Below, piece after piece: positions 34,149 to 43,315 of a stretch of DNA of 64,000 bases. Source of the stretch: Acetobacterium sp. KB-1. Lineage in GTDB: Bacteria > Bacillota > Clostridia > Eubacteriales > Eubacteriaceae. Numbering within the stretch: the first letter of the stretch is position 1; every line of letters begins with the position of its first letter. Location of the stretch: contig NZ_CP030040.1 of assembly GCF_003260995.1 (NCBI RefSeq), positions 1,463,736 through 1,527,735 on the forward strand, in the 5' to 3' direction. Below the pieces are notes generated by a model, which was given only the letters and a program-made list of their open reading frames with translations, made no database searches and was not told the origin of the DNA. The position numbers were made by a program, and so were the translations under genes.

Positions 34149-35177
34149 TTATCTCATGTAGTCAAATACAGACTGTTGAACCACACTTTGCCCCATTTGA
34201 AGTGCCGCTGAATACGCTACCTTCTGACTTTGGAAAGCAATGTAGGTATAGGCTGCATCGACGCCTTCAACTTGAGTCTGTCGTTTTTCCAGATTAAAAT
34301 TCTGCGTTTCATAACGGTTGGTCATAAACTCCAGATACTGAGTTTTTGCACCAATTTCTGTTGTCGTCTGAAAGGTTTTTTGACTATTTGACTGGTATAA
34401 ACCATAAAGGCTATCTACTGTATCAAATGAATAATCACCTTCCGGTTTTTCGAACTCTGTGGCAATTCTACCTAGCAAATCATAAAGATTGTTTGAAACA
34501 TCTTCTCCCGAAACCGTAGTCGAATTTATTCCATTTCCGACAAAATTAATCCCTGGAACTGAATAATTAAACACGCTATTTCGTTCCACTTCACCTGAGG
34601 TTTGGTCGAATGATACACCTAAACCAATATCGACGTACAAAGAGTCTTTCTTTAAAGATTCTAATAATTCAATCTCTGCTGGCGTTCCTTCATTCAAATC
34701 ATCCAAATTTGTGCCATTATATTGAAGTTTATCATTCACAACTACAAACGGTTTTTCGCTATTACTTCCTCCGAAAAGATACACACCCGATGTACTGGTA
34801 TTAAGAGTTTCCAATAACTGACTTTGAATGGTACGAAGTTCCGTAGCAATAATCTTTCGCGTATTTTCGCTTTGGGTGCCGTTCATCCCCTGCAAAATCT
34901 TATCTGTCGCTTCAGCCAGCGAAGACTCAATCTGACCTACAGTACTCTCCGAGTTCGTTAAAAAGGCATCAGCATGTTTTATGTTATCCTGATAACCTTC
35001 TACCTTGGATAGGTTCCGCCTTATTTGATAGCCCCGAACGGCCGAGGATACATCCTCAGATGTTCTGGCATATTTTCTGCCAGTGGCCACCTGGGTATTC
35101 AGTTTGTCCAAATCTACCGATAAATTATTTAAATTATTTGAATATCTTGAGGTCATCATGCGATAGGTAATTCTCAT
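34149..35177 (-). CDS. flgL: Hook-filament junction protein FlgL
   Basis: A 342-residue hook-associated protein 3. The N terminus (RITYRMMTSRYSNNLNNL) and C terminus (QMGQSVVQQSVFDYMR) are the conserved helices paired at the filament-hook junction. It lies 54 bases after flgK. Confidence 0.95.
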   Translation of the reverse strand: MRITYRMMTSRYSNNLNNLSVDLDKLNTQVATGRKYARTSEDVSSAVRGYQIRRNLSKVEGYQDNIKHADAFLTNSESTVGQIESSLAEATDKILQGMNGTQSENTRKIIATELRTIQSQLLETLNTSTSGVYLFGGSNSEKPFVVVNDKLQYNGTNLDDLNEGTPAEIELLESLKKDSLYVDIGLGVSFDQTSGEVERNSVFNYSVPGINFVGNGINSTTVSGEDVSNNLYDLLGRIATEFEKPEGDYSFDTVDSLYGLYQSNSQKTFQTTTEIGAKTQYLEFMTNRYETQNFNLEKRQTQVEGVDAAYTYIAFQSQKVAYSAALQMGQSVVQQSVFDYMR

Positions 35178-35231
35178 TTCTTCACTTCCCTTCCGTTATA
35201 TACGGTATATATGGTAAATCCAACCGGACAT

Positions 35232-36842
35232 TTATACGCCCATCTTGTTAATGACGTTATCAAGGTTTTCATCCAACACGTTAAAATAGCGCATGGCGGC
35301 ATTATAGACCTTCTGGAAAGCCGAGAGGTTAATCCCCTCTTCATTTAAAGACACCCCTGAAACTGAATCCCTGGAGTCTGAGATGGTCTGGAATACATTC
35401 GTGGCCGTTTTAGAGAAGTTGGTATACAGCTCTACATCGGTTCCCACTTCGCTAACCACGCTGGTCATGTATTCGTTAAAAGTTCCTGTTAAGATGGTAC
35501 TTCCCATACTATCTTTAAAATCAATCTGATCACTCATTCGCTTAATCATTCGCAGAACATTATCCGGTTCTGTTGGCGTTGACTTATAATCAGTCGTCGC
35601 AGGCAGACCCTCAATAAATGGTTTTTTGGTCGTGTTAATGTAGGACGGGTTTTTTAACCATTCTGTTGATACCTGAATATTTCGGGCTGTTAAGTTCGCT
35701 GTTGTCGATCCGGAATCATCGGTAAAAAGATTTAACGGTTCCGTATTTAGTTTATAACCGTTTACCAGATCCGTCGTGTCTTCTACAAAAATATCACTGT
35801 TTATTGAATTAAACTCTTCGGCAAACTGTTTTGCCATGATGTTTATTTTCTCGTTATAATAATAAATGCCTTTGGCACTATTTTCAGTCGCACTTGCAAA
35901 GGTGCCTTTACCATTTATAATACTCAAATAGCCATAAAGCTTACCATCACTAATCAAATCGTTGGCATCATCCCTTAGGTTACCTTTTGTGTCTACCACT
36001 GATAATTTAACATTGAGGGGGTCTGTTTTTGCATCCAGACTCATCTCACCATATTTGCCATTATCGACAATCATAATCGGTTCGCCGCCGCTCGGATTTT
36101 CCATGGTAATGCGATAATGAGGGATGGAAAGATTTTCCGAGATCACATCGGCTGGCGTCATGCTGACTTTGATATTCGCAATTCCCGATAATTTATCAAT
36201 AAGCAGGTTACGCTGATCGTAGAGCTCGTTGGGGGTGTTGCCGTAGATTTCTTCCCGTTGAATCTGTTCATTTAATGCCGCGATATTCTTAACAAAGGTA
36301 TTAAATTCGCTGTCGACCGTTACTTCAAGGTTTTCAGTCTGCTCGGTTCGAATCTCGTCAAGCTGATTGGCATACATGTTCATCATTTGAGTTATTTTTT
36401 CTGCTGCCGAACGCACAACCTGAGCAATATCCGAGGTGCCTGGCGTTTGTGCCAAACTATTGAGATCTAGAACAAAGCTGGAAAACTCTCCCATCAGGGC
36501 TTGCGCTGACGCTTCATCAAAGACATCTTCTAAATTGGTAAGCCCTTTGACCATGGTTTCGTAGCGACTATTTTCTGAATTCTGGTTACGGTACCGGGCA
36601 TCGATATACGGATCTCTGAGTTGGGTTGTTCCGGTGGCTTTTGCGCCCAACCCGGAAGAAATTTGTGGATTAGCGTATTTTTGAACCATGCCACTATTTG
36701 TTACGGAGACAACATCCACCCGTTGTCTGGTATAGCCTTCTGTTTTAATGTTGGAAATGTTGTTCCCAACAACGTTGATACTTGCCTGACTGGCCTCCAT
36801 GGCTCTGCTGGCGATATTATATGATACAAATGTTGCAGCCAT
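35232..36842 (-). CDS. flgK: Hook-filament junction protein FlgK
   Basis: A 536-residue hook-associated protein 1. INVVGNNISNIKTEGYTRQ is the rod/hook/HAP N-terminal motif, and the C-terminal helix ends in NVLDENLDNVINKMGV. Long middle domain, normal length. Upstream of flgL and separated from flgN by a 114-base gap that contains palindromic repeats. Confidence 0.96.
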   Translation of the reverse strand: MAATFVSYNIASRAMEASQASINVVGNNISNIKTEGYTRQRVDVVSVTNSGMVQKYANPQISSGLGAKATGTTQLRDPYIDARYRNQNSENSRYETMVKGLTNLEDVFDEASAQALMGEFSSFVLDLNSLAQTPGTSDIAQVVRSAAEKITQMMNMYANQLDEIRTEQTENLEVTVDSEFNTFVKNIAALNEQIQREEIYGNTPNELYDQRNLLIDKLSGIANIKVSMTPADVISENLSIPHYRITMENPSGGEPIMIVDNGKYGEMSLDAKTDPLNVKLSVVDTKGNLRDDANDLISDGKLYGYLSIINGKGTFASATENSAKGIYYYNEKINIMAKQFAEEFNSINSDIFVEDTTDLVNGYKLNTEPLNLFTDDSGSTTANLTARNIQVSTEWLKNPSYINTTKKPFIEGLPATTDYKSTPTEPDNVLRMIKRMSDQIDFKDSMGSTILTGTFNEYMTSVVSEVGTDVELYTNFSKTATNVFQTISDSRDSVSGVSLNEEGINLSAFQKVYNAAMRYFNVLDENLDNVINKMGV

Positions 36843-36893
36843 TATTTTCTCCTTTTACTCTGATCCCTGTTTGCGGGCGAGGGTCTGACCCCC

Positions 36894-36912
36894 GGGCGAT
36901 TGATAATCGCCC
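36894..36912. repeat. Palindromic repeat GGGCGATTGATAATCGCCC
   Basis: A 19-base palindrome in the flgK-flgN gap, followed by CTAC. An identical palindrome is at 38090-38108. Nearby lie two copies of GGTCTGACCCC/GATCTGACCCC (36882-36892 and 36933-36944). Confidence 0.85.
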
Positions 36913-36956
36913 CTACATTATACGATTTAGGAGGATCTGACCCCCGAGCACATATA

Positions 36957-37454
36957 CTAAACACTCTTTTCAAAAGCACTGGGAAGTTTGACACCACCCT
37001 CTTCTTTGCCATCTTCTCCATAGGTTGTTTTTTCCTGTTTTGCTTCAAATTGCGCAATATTCTTGTTGACCATATGCAATTTTGTTTGCAGAAGAGTCTG
37101 ACATTTATCTTTATAAAACTCTATTTCTTTAGCGACTTCTTTAAATTCTGTCAGCAGTTTTGCAAATCGTTCTTGCTCTTCTTTGGGAAAATGACCGATT
37201 ACTTCACTAATGTTTTTACCACTAACGCCCAATTTTTCCATATAATCGGCAACATCCTGATCAAAGTTCTTAATCTGATACAGAAAGATCTGCTGGTGAT
37301 TGAGGTTATCACTTAGCTCATCGATGCTGTTACTCTGAATCAGCATCAGCTCATCTTTAAGCTTGGGTATGGTATCACGATGAAGCTTAATAACCCCGAA
37401 AAGATAGTCATAAAAACTATCTAAAGTTTGTTTATATTTTATTGTTTCAGGCAT
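36957..37454 (-). CDS. flgN: FlgN-like export chaperone
   Basis: A 165-residue helical, coiled-coil protein (about residues 10-150) without membrane segment. Position between flgM and flgK and size match FlgN, the chaperone of FlgK and FlgL. C terminus is charged and loose. ATG at 37454, 31 bases after flgM. Confidence 0.85.
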   Translation of the reverse strand: MPETIKYKQTLDSFYDYLFGVIKLHRDTIPKLKDELMLIQSNSIDELSDNLNHQQIFLYQIKNFDQDVADYMEKLGVSGKNISEVIGHFPKEEQERFAKLLTEFKEVAKEIEFYKDKCQTLLQTKLHMVNKNIAQFEAKQEKTTYGEDGKEEGGVKLPSAFEKSV

Positions 37455-37485
37455 AGTTAAGCCTCCTCGAGAATTTTATATTTTC

Positions 37486-37791
37486 TTATTTTAGAAGCGC
37501 ATCAACCAACGCATCGGTTGGTACGTGATAGGTTCCGTTTTTAACGGCTTCTTTTAATTCACCCAAACGACTTGATTCTTTGACGGTAACATCGTATAGG
37601 ATCGCTGATTTGGCGGTAGATACGCGATTGTCTTCAAAGGACGCACTACGGCTGTTTGAAATACTGCTGCTGTCTTGTTTATTCTTGCCGATGTCTTTTT
37701 TCTGCGAATCCAGACGACGGCTCGATTCTGCTGCTGTATCCTGACCTGTTTTGGATTGAACTGCGAGATTATTGCTTGATAAAATTTTCAT
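37486..37791 (-). CDS. flgM: Anti-sigma factor FlgM
   Basis: A 101-residue protein that binds and blocks sigma-28 until it is exported through the finished hook. C-terminal half (RVSTAKSAILYDVTVKESSR, then LGELKEAVKNGTYHVPTDAL) is the sigma-binding region. ATG at 37791 with GGAGG upstream is chosen over the longer frame to 37818. Its own sigma-28 promoter lies 78 bases upstream, a classic feedback loop. Confidence 0.9.
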   Translation of the reverse strand: MKILSSNNLAVQSKTGQDTAAESSRRLDSQKKDIGKNKQDSSSISNSRSASFEDNRVSTAKSAILYDVTVKESSRLGELKEAVKNGTYHVPTDALVDALLK

Positions 37792-37868
37792 GACTAAACC
37801 TCCTTCTTTATTATACAATACGTTTATTTATTTTTGCTGATTAATCTTTATTTTATCTCTTGTTATAC

Positions 37869-37895
37869 ATATCGTCATTATAAAGGAATACTTTA
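37869..37895 (-). promoter_or_regulatory. Sigma-28 promoter for flgM operon
   Basis: Minus strand TAAA (37892-37895), 15 bases, GACGATAT (37869-37876), followed by a relative of the TAACAAGAG block of the flagellin promoters. Drives flgM-flgN-flgK-flgL. Confidence 0.8.
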
Positions 37896-37918
37896 GAAAA
37901 AGATAGAAAATAATTGGG

Positions 37919-38199
37919 GGGAAGGGGGGGAAGATATACAAATAATCCAAGCATCATCTGTGGTGATGTCTGGATTATTGGGGGACTAGCGATTTTCCAA
38001 GCGATTGATAATGACCTAGGGGTCAGACCCTTGCCCCTACCGGCTAATTCGTTAGGTTCCTGTAAATTATTTTGTTACATTTCGCATGCGGGCGATTGAT
38101 AATCGCCCCTACGGGCTAATGCATTACGTTAGTGTTTATTGCGTTGGTTTGTTTCTATTCGTAGGGGCGGGTAGTACCCGCCCGTGTCTAGTGATAAAA
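37919..38199. repeat. Intergenic repeat cluster between flgM and cheB
   Basis: No gene in about 280 bases. It holds a G-rich tract (37917-37932), a hairpin with arms AATAATCCA/TGGATTATT (37941-37979), TGACC/GGTCA near 38016, the palindrome GGGCGATTGATAATCGCCC (38090-38108) and the palindrome GGGCGGGTAGTACCCGCCC (38165-38183). Several are preceded or followed by CCCCTAC or GTAGGGG. These look like short dispersed palindromic elements. Confidence 0.7.
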
Positions 38200-39234
38200 C
38201 TATTTTGATAAGAACCGGATGATTTCGTCGGCGATGCGCTCCAGGGACAATTGTTTGTCCACGGCGCCGATGTTGTAGGCAACCATTGGCATGCCATAAA
38301 CAATCGAGGATTTTTCATCCTGGCCAATGGTGTAGGCACCCTTTTTATGCATCTTAAGCAGACCGTTAGCACCATCCCGGCCCATGCCGGTAAGAATGAC
38401 GCCAAGCGACTGTTTTCCAGCCACATCAGCCACAGAATCGAAAAGAACGTCAACCGATGGGCAATGGCCGCTAACCTTTTCTTCCTGGGTACACTTAACA
38501 CTATAACCGGGTCCTCTTTTAGCCAGCCGCATCTGGTAGCTGCCGGGGGCAATTAAAACCCGACCTGGTCTTAAATCATCTCCGTCCGCTGCTTCTTTAA
38601 CTTCCAGCTCGCAGGTATTATTTAACCGTTCGGCATAGAGCTTGGTAAACACCGGCGGCATATGCTGAACAATAATAATCGGGGGCATATCCCTGGGCAA
38701 CCCGGAGATAACAGTATGAATAGCGTCGGTTCCGCCGGTTGAGGCGCCGATAGCTATGATTCTGCTTTGGGTGTCAATCCCCTGATTGGCAATGGGATGG
38801 CTGGGGGTATAATCACTTTTACGGTTGCCAACCTTAGCCGTGGAGGCAATTTTAATTTTGATGATTAACTCATTGACAAACGAAGCCATGCCACCCGGCC
38901 TTGAAACATTGGGCTTGGTAACAAATTCTACGGCACCGGCATCAAGGGCGTCCAGGACATTCTTAGAAACCGAACTGACCACAATAACCGGCAAAGGGTA
39001 TTGGGGCATCAGTTTTTTTAAAAATTCGATGCCATTCATCTTCGGCATTTCAACATCCAGGGTCAATACGTCAGGCTTTAATTTGATAATCAAATCTCTG
39101 GCCATATAGGGGTCAGTTGCTGTTCCGACGACTTCAATGTCGGGATCTTTCGATATTTCCCTTGATAGAGACTCACGAAAGACCAGGGAATCGTCTACGA
39201 TCAGCACCTTAATTCTCTGCTTAAGTCTCATCAC
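38200..39234 (-). CDS. cheB: Chemotaxis methylesterase CheB
   Basis: A 344-residue response regulator with an N-terminal receiver (VDDSLVFRE, acceptor Asp in LTLDVEMPKMNG) and a C-terminal methylesterase/deamidase domain (GASTGGTDA, QHMPPVFT, GMGRDGANG: Ser, His and Asp of the triad). It removes methyl groups placed by CheR. First in reading order after the repeat gap is cheW, 11 bases upstream. Confidence 0.97.
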   Translation of the reverse strand: MMRLKQRIKVLIVDDSLVFRESLSREISKDPDIEVVGTATDPYMARDLIIKLKPDVLTLDVEMPKMNGIEFLKKLMPQYPLPVIVVSSVSKNVLDALDAGAVEFVTKPNVSRPGGMASFVNELIIKIKIASTAKVGNRKSDYTPSHPIANQGIDTQSRIIAIGASTGGTDAIHTVISGLPRDMPPIIIVQHMPPVFTKLYAERLNNTCELEVKEAADGDDLRPGRVLIAPGSYQMRLAKRGPGYSVKCTQEEKVSGHCPSVDVLFDSVADVAGKQSLGVILTGMGRDGANGLLKMHKKGAYTIGQDEKSSIVYGMPMVAYNIGAVDKQLSLERIADEIIRFLSK

Positions 39235-39245
39235 GGCTCCCCTTA

Positions 39246-39749
39246 CTATTTTTCTTCAAGTAATTCTTCAATCACTTCTATTTCTTCATTTTTTAACAAC
39301 CGTTCGCAGTCCAAAAGCAATTGAACCTTACCGCCGGCCTTGCCAATCCCTTTCATAAAACGATTTTCAAAACCGGTTTTGTTTGATGGTGGTGGTGCAA
39401 TTTCTTCGTCGTCGATGGTTAAGACTTCCTCTACGTTGTCGACAATCAGTCCCACAGAGACTGCTTCAATGTCAATGACCACAATACAGGTGCGGTCGTT
39501 ATAATCCACGGGTTCTTTACCAAACTGTAGTCTTACGTCAAGAACCGGAATAATCTTTCCACGCAGATTGATGATTCCCTTGATATAGGTTGGCACTTCC
39601 GGGACTTTGGTAATCGACTGCATCCCAATGATTTCAGTAACATATTTTATTTCAATGCCAAATACTTCTTCCTCTAATGAAAAGGTTAGAAATCTACCGT
39701 GCTGGGTATCTTCTTCCAGATTATAATTATCTACAACATTCTCTGCCAT
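39246..39749 (-). CDS. cheW: Chemotaxis coupling protein CheW
   Basis: A 167-residue adaptor linking receptors to CheA. FLTFSLEEEVFGIEIKYVTE, then KGIINLRGKIIPVLD, is the CheW fold. The ATG at 39749 has GAGGAG upstream; the longer frame to 39839 would be an unlikely 30-residue extension. Second CheW-like fold in the window besides the one in CheA. Confidence 0.96.
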   Translation of the reverse strand: MAENVVDNYNLEEDTQHGRFLTFSLEEEVFGIEIKYVTEIIGMQSITKVPEVPTYIKGIINLRGKIIPVLDVRLQFGKEPVDYNDRTCIVVIDIEAVSVGLIVDNVEEVLTIDDEEIAPPPSNKTGFENRFMKGIGKAGGKVQLLLDCERLLKNEEIEVIEELLEEK

Positions 39750-39904
39750 TATAAATCTCCTCTTTAAATATTTTTTTAAAGTTTTCGTTGTTACCATTAT
39801 ACTTGAAACGTTTAAAAAGGTACACCCTAATTTATTCATCTCATTAGTAAAATTCTTGTTCTTTTTCTACCCGAATAAACGACTTTTAAACCTTAATTCA
39901 ATTT

Positions 39905-39934
39905 AATAAAAAAGCTGGGCATGAAATGCTCAGC
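39905..39934 (-). terminator. Rho-independent terminator after cheD
   Basis: GCTGGGCAT/ATGCTCAGC around a GAA loop (39914-39934), followed on the minus strand by a run of T from the AAAAA at 39908-39913. 20 bases after the cheD stop. cheW-cheB would then form a separate transcript. Confidence 0.8.
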
Positions 39935-39953
39935 AACGGACACGGTTTAAAGA

Positions 39954-40442
39954 TCAGAACTCTTCAATTTTCCGATTGAGTGACTGGATTTTCATGATGC
40001 CGGTTGCCAGATCAAAATATTGGGTTCGTCCAAAATTCAGTCCGGTATCTTCTGCCAGAATGGGAATCCGAAGCTGGTTTAACACCTGCTTGACGCAGAT
40101 TATATTGCGTTCACCGATGGCACCCAGCTTACTGCCCGGCTGAACCGCAAACATCTGGGCGCCGCCAGCAATTTTTGCTACAATGCGGTTATTGCCGCAT
40201 CCGGCTCGCTTCATTTCATCAACCAGATCAACAATAGCGGTATCCGCAAATTTTTTGCGATTTATATCTTTATTTGAAAAATTAGTGCTGTCCGGCAGCA
40301 TAATATGCGACAATCCCCCAACTTTTGAAACCTTGTCGTATAAGCATACTCCCACACAGGAACCCAAAGCGTAGGTGACGAGTACCTCCGGGCCCTTCGC
40401 TAATTTATAATCTGATATTCCAATTACAATCGACTTGCTCAT
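39954..40442 (-). CDS. cheD: Receptor deamidase CheD
   Basis: A 162-residue enzyme. LGSCVGVCLYD and GLSHIMLPDS hold the catalytic Cys and His used in glutamine deamidation of chemoreceptors; AKIAGGAQMF follows. It binds CheC, encoded directly upstream with a 4-base overlap. Confidence 0.96.
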   Translation of the reverse strand: MSKSIVIGISDYKLAKGPEVLVTYALGSCVGVCLYDKVSKVGGLSHIMLPDSTNFSNKDINRKKFADTAIVDLVDEMKRAGCGNNRIVAKIAGGAQMFAVQPGSKLGAIGERNIICVKQVLNQLRIPILAEDTGLNFGRTQYFDLATGIMKIQSLNRKIEEF

Positions 40443-41056
40443 ATTTCGAGTCCAAGTTTTTGCATAATCGTTTTTAAGGTATTGATTTCGGCAAACATGA
40501 TCATATTACTTTTTAAATCGTTGGTTTCACCCAGGAAGTTTTCTTCAATAAACATCAGTTTGTCACCAATTGCCCCAAACTCAATAATTGGCACACTCAT
40601 CAGAGCACCAACCATATCGATGGCGACATAAGGAACGGAGACTTCAATGGTTAGTCCGGTTAATGCTGAAATCGCATTGACATAGGATGATGCCAAAATA
40701 TTACCGATTTCTTTGATCCCTGAAATTTTCATTTCACTCAGTTCTTCATCACTTTCATCTTCGCCAACTAAAATATCCATGATGCTCTTAGCGTCTTCCA
40801 CGTTCAGTAAAAACATGATCATACCATGGGCATCACCGCTAAAATTGACCAGCACCGCCACGGTCATGGTTTCTGCCCCACCCAAGTTTTCAACTGCTTC
40901 ATCAAAACCGGTGATGCGTACACTGGGAACACTCATATCTACTTTTTCATCTAAGATGGTGGCTAAGGCGGTCGCTGCATTCCCAGCTCCGATATTCCCA
41001 ATTTCCCGGAGCATATCAATTTGCATTTCATTTAGTTCATCGTAGTTCTCGAACAA
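40439..41056 (-). CDS. cheC: CheY-P phosphatase CheC
   Basis: A 205-residue phosphatase with two copies of the D/S-x3-E-x2-N motif: DMLREIGN and SGIKEIGN. It removes phosphate from CheY and is enhanced by CheD. The gene order cheC-cheD is normal in Bacillota. The upstream neighbour is a FapA-like gene 37 bases away. Confidence 0.96.
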   Translation of the reverse strand: MFENYDELNEMQIDMLREIGNIGAGNAATALATILDEKVDMSVPSVRITGFDEAVENLGGAETMTVAVLVNFSGDAHGMIMFLLNVEDAKSIMDILVGEDESDEELSEMKISGIKEIGNILASSYVNAISALTGLTIEVSVPYVAIDMVGALMSVPIIEFGAIGDKLMFIEENFLGETNDLKSNMIMFAEINTLKTIMQKLGLEI

Positions 41057-41093
41057 ATTTTTACCTCTTTCTAACTAATCTAGTTTCTTAACA

Positions 41094-42533
41094 TCACATC
41101 ATCCCGTTGACAATATCATCCTGATCCCAATAAATTTTGCAATGTTCCAAACTGTCAACTTCAAATGAAAAGAGCATATCACCAAAGTAGATCCGAGTTC
41201 CCTGATACAGTTTTCGTTTTACTGATACGGAACCAAAATAATTGACAATCCCCTGATTCTTCACATAGCCAATGGCGTTCTCAATTTCTTTGAGTTCTTT
41301 TTTAAGTAGCATAAACTGTCTGTCAATTTGTTTTTTCAGGGTTTTGACTTGCTCCATTCCAGGACTTTTATGATTGCGGCTTAAAATACTGTTCTTTTCC
41401 TGTGTCAAAAGCAATCCATTGATCTGCGCTTCTTTTGCTTTATTTTCTTCGAGTTGCAGTTTTGCTTCTTCTTTTTTTAGTTCTAATCGGTCGAGTTCAG
41501 CCTGATCAACGGCTTTTTCTCCCAGGATACGAATCACCGTGGGATATTCCCGTTCGTTTCCAATGTTTCTGGCCACAAGCTCTCCCCGAAGCTTTATTTC
41601 TCCCCCGATTACGAGTTCCTTTGATCCGGACAGGTGAATATTACCATCGCAGGTTATTTTTCCGTCGATGATGTAGTCCACGGTGATATCACCTTTTACA
41701 TTTAAACTGGCATTTTCAATGTAATTACAACGGAGGTCTTTTCCGGCCGTCACTTCGCCAGCCGTTCCACCATAAATCCCTTTGGCGATTACCAGATTTC
41801 CGGCTGATTCGATGACCGCATCTTCTACCACGCCTTTTATAATCAGGTTTCCCCCGGCTTTAACGCTAAACCCGCTGCTGACATCGCCATCAATGGTAAC
41901 GTCGCCAGGAAAATTGATATTTCCGGTTGAAAAATCGATATTGCTGCGGATATGCATCATTTCATCAATATTGATTGTGCTAACAAATTTTATAATGCCA
42001 TCACAGTCGGCCATCAGCTTTGATTCATCTTCGTTCAAACTGGTGTTCTTTCCGGCTGGCACCTGCGGCTTTCGGCCTTTGTAGGCAGGAATTGGCTGTC
42101 CATAAAGATCCTTCCCCGCTATTCCCGCTGTTTCTTTTTCGATCTCGCAAAGAACCTGACCTTTTTGGGCCATCTGGAAATAGTCAAGATTCTTATAATC
42201 AACCGTTTCGTCTTCACTGTATTCCGGTTTATAATCGGCATCTTTTTTCACGAACAGCTTAACGACGCCATCTTTGCCATCAACAGGAGCCGTCGCTTCT
42301 GCTACTTTAATGCGAATATTAAAAATTGGCCGTTGAGCCAGTTTTTGTACCGCACTGTCGATGATGCCATGCTCAATTTGTTTTTCCGCCAGGGCCGTAA
42401 GTAACGCTTCTTTTGTAAAAACGGTGTTACCTTCTTCCTGCTTTTCCAGCTTGATGAAGCCTTGTCTTTTATCGTCACTGATACTGACCTCAATCAAGTT
42501 TACATTTTCTGTTTTTGCATTCTCCTCACTCAT
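41094..42533 (-). CDS. FapA/DUF342 flagellar assembly protein
   Basis: A 479-residue protein. A central right-handed beta-helix-like region with repeated GDVT/GNL/GDI turns (about 190-330) is typical of DUF342 (FapA), followed by a coiled coil (about 340-420). Often encoded near flagellar genes of Clostridia and Bacilli; implicated in flagellar gene regulation or assembly. Exact role not settled by sequence. Confidence 0.85.
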   Translation of the reverse strand: MSEENAKTENVNLIEVSISDDKRQGFIKLEKQEEGNTVFTKEALLTALAEKQIEHGIIDSAVQKLAQRPIFNIRIKVAEATAPVDGKDGVVKLFVKKDADYKPEYSEDETVDYKNLDYFQMAQKGQVLCEIEKETAGIAGKDLYGQPIPAYKGRKPQVPAGKNTSLNEDESKLMADCDGIIKFVSTINIDEMMHIRSNIDFSTGNINFPGDVTIDGDVSSGFSVKAGGNLIIKGVVEDAVIESAGNLVIAKGIYGGTAGEVTAGKDLRCNYIENASLNVKGDITVDYIIDGKITCDGNIHLSGSKELVIGGEIKLRGELVARNIGNEREYPTVIRILGEKAVDQAELDRLELKKEEAKLQLEENKAKEAQINGLLLTQEKNSILSRNHKSPGMEQVKTLKKQIDRQFMLLKKELKEIENAIGYVKNQGIVNYFGSVSVKRKLYQGTRIYFGDMLFSFEVDSLEHCKIYWDQDDIVNGMM

Positions 42534-42591
42534 AATCCATCCCCTTTTCCATAAACATTTTCTTAACTCACACGTCCACTCTAAACAATGT

Positions 42592-43293
42592 CTATCTTAA
42601 CTGGTTGACTGTCTTTTCCATTTCATCGGTAGATTGAACAATTCTGGAATTAAACGAAAAAGCCCGGTTTGATTCCAGCATTTTAACCATTTCCGTGGCC
42701 GAATCGGTAGCTGATGATTCCAGATAGCCGGTTCTTATGGTACTTTGCGCATCCGCCTCAGGCTGACCCGATAAATCCGATACTGCGAATTGATTGTTTC
42801 CTAATAAGGTCAGACCATAGGGATTATCAAAAGCAAAAACCCCCAGGGTCGTGGCATCAAAGCCATCGGTAATATTGATGGTGTTTCCGTCCTGTCCCAG
42901 GACGTAGTTTCCTCTGGCATCAACTAAAAAATTTTGTTCACCTTCAACACTGATGTGAAATACCCCATCTCTGGTGTATGTTGTGGTATTGGTTTCTCTG
43001 TTTTGTATGGCAAAAAATCCCGGCCCTTCAATGGCACAATCCAGGGTTCGTCCGGTTGGTTTAAGAAACCCCTGGGTAAAATCGATACCGATTTTTTGAA
43101 CCTTAACACCATGACCGGTGCTGATTTCAACGCCGCCGCCACCATCAATATTTTCGTATAATAATGCCGAGAATGCCGTATTCTGAGGTTTAAATCCAAC
43201 GGTATTAATATTAGCCACATTGTTAGCAATGGTATTAAGATTATTCTGTTGCGCGATCATACCAAGTTTTGAAGCGTAAAATCCTCTTATCAT
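42592..43293 (-). CDS. flgG: Flagellar distal rod protein FlgG-like
   Basis: A 233-residue rod protein. NNLNTIANNVANINTVGFKP is the N-terminal rod motif, and the C terminus (MVKMLESNRAFSFNSRIVQS) pairs with it. It is 22 bases after a second family member; by position these two serve as FlgF and FlgG. Which is which cannot be fully decided. Confidence 0.85.
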   Translation of the reverse strand: MIRGFYASKLGMIAQQNNLNTIANNVANINTVGFKPQNTAFSALLYENIDGGGGVEISTGHGVKVQKIGIDFTQGFLKPTGRTLDCAIEGPGFFAIQNRETNTTTYTRDGVFHISVEGEQNFLVDARGNYVLGQDGNTINITDGFDATTLGVFAFDNPYGLTLLGNNQFAVSDLSGQPEADAQSTIRTGYLESSATDSATEMVKMLESNRAFSFNSRIVQSTDEMEKTVNQLR

Positions 43294-43315
43294 AATCGTA
43301 CTCCTTCTTTTTTAA

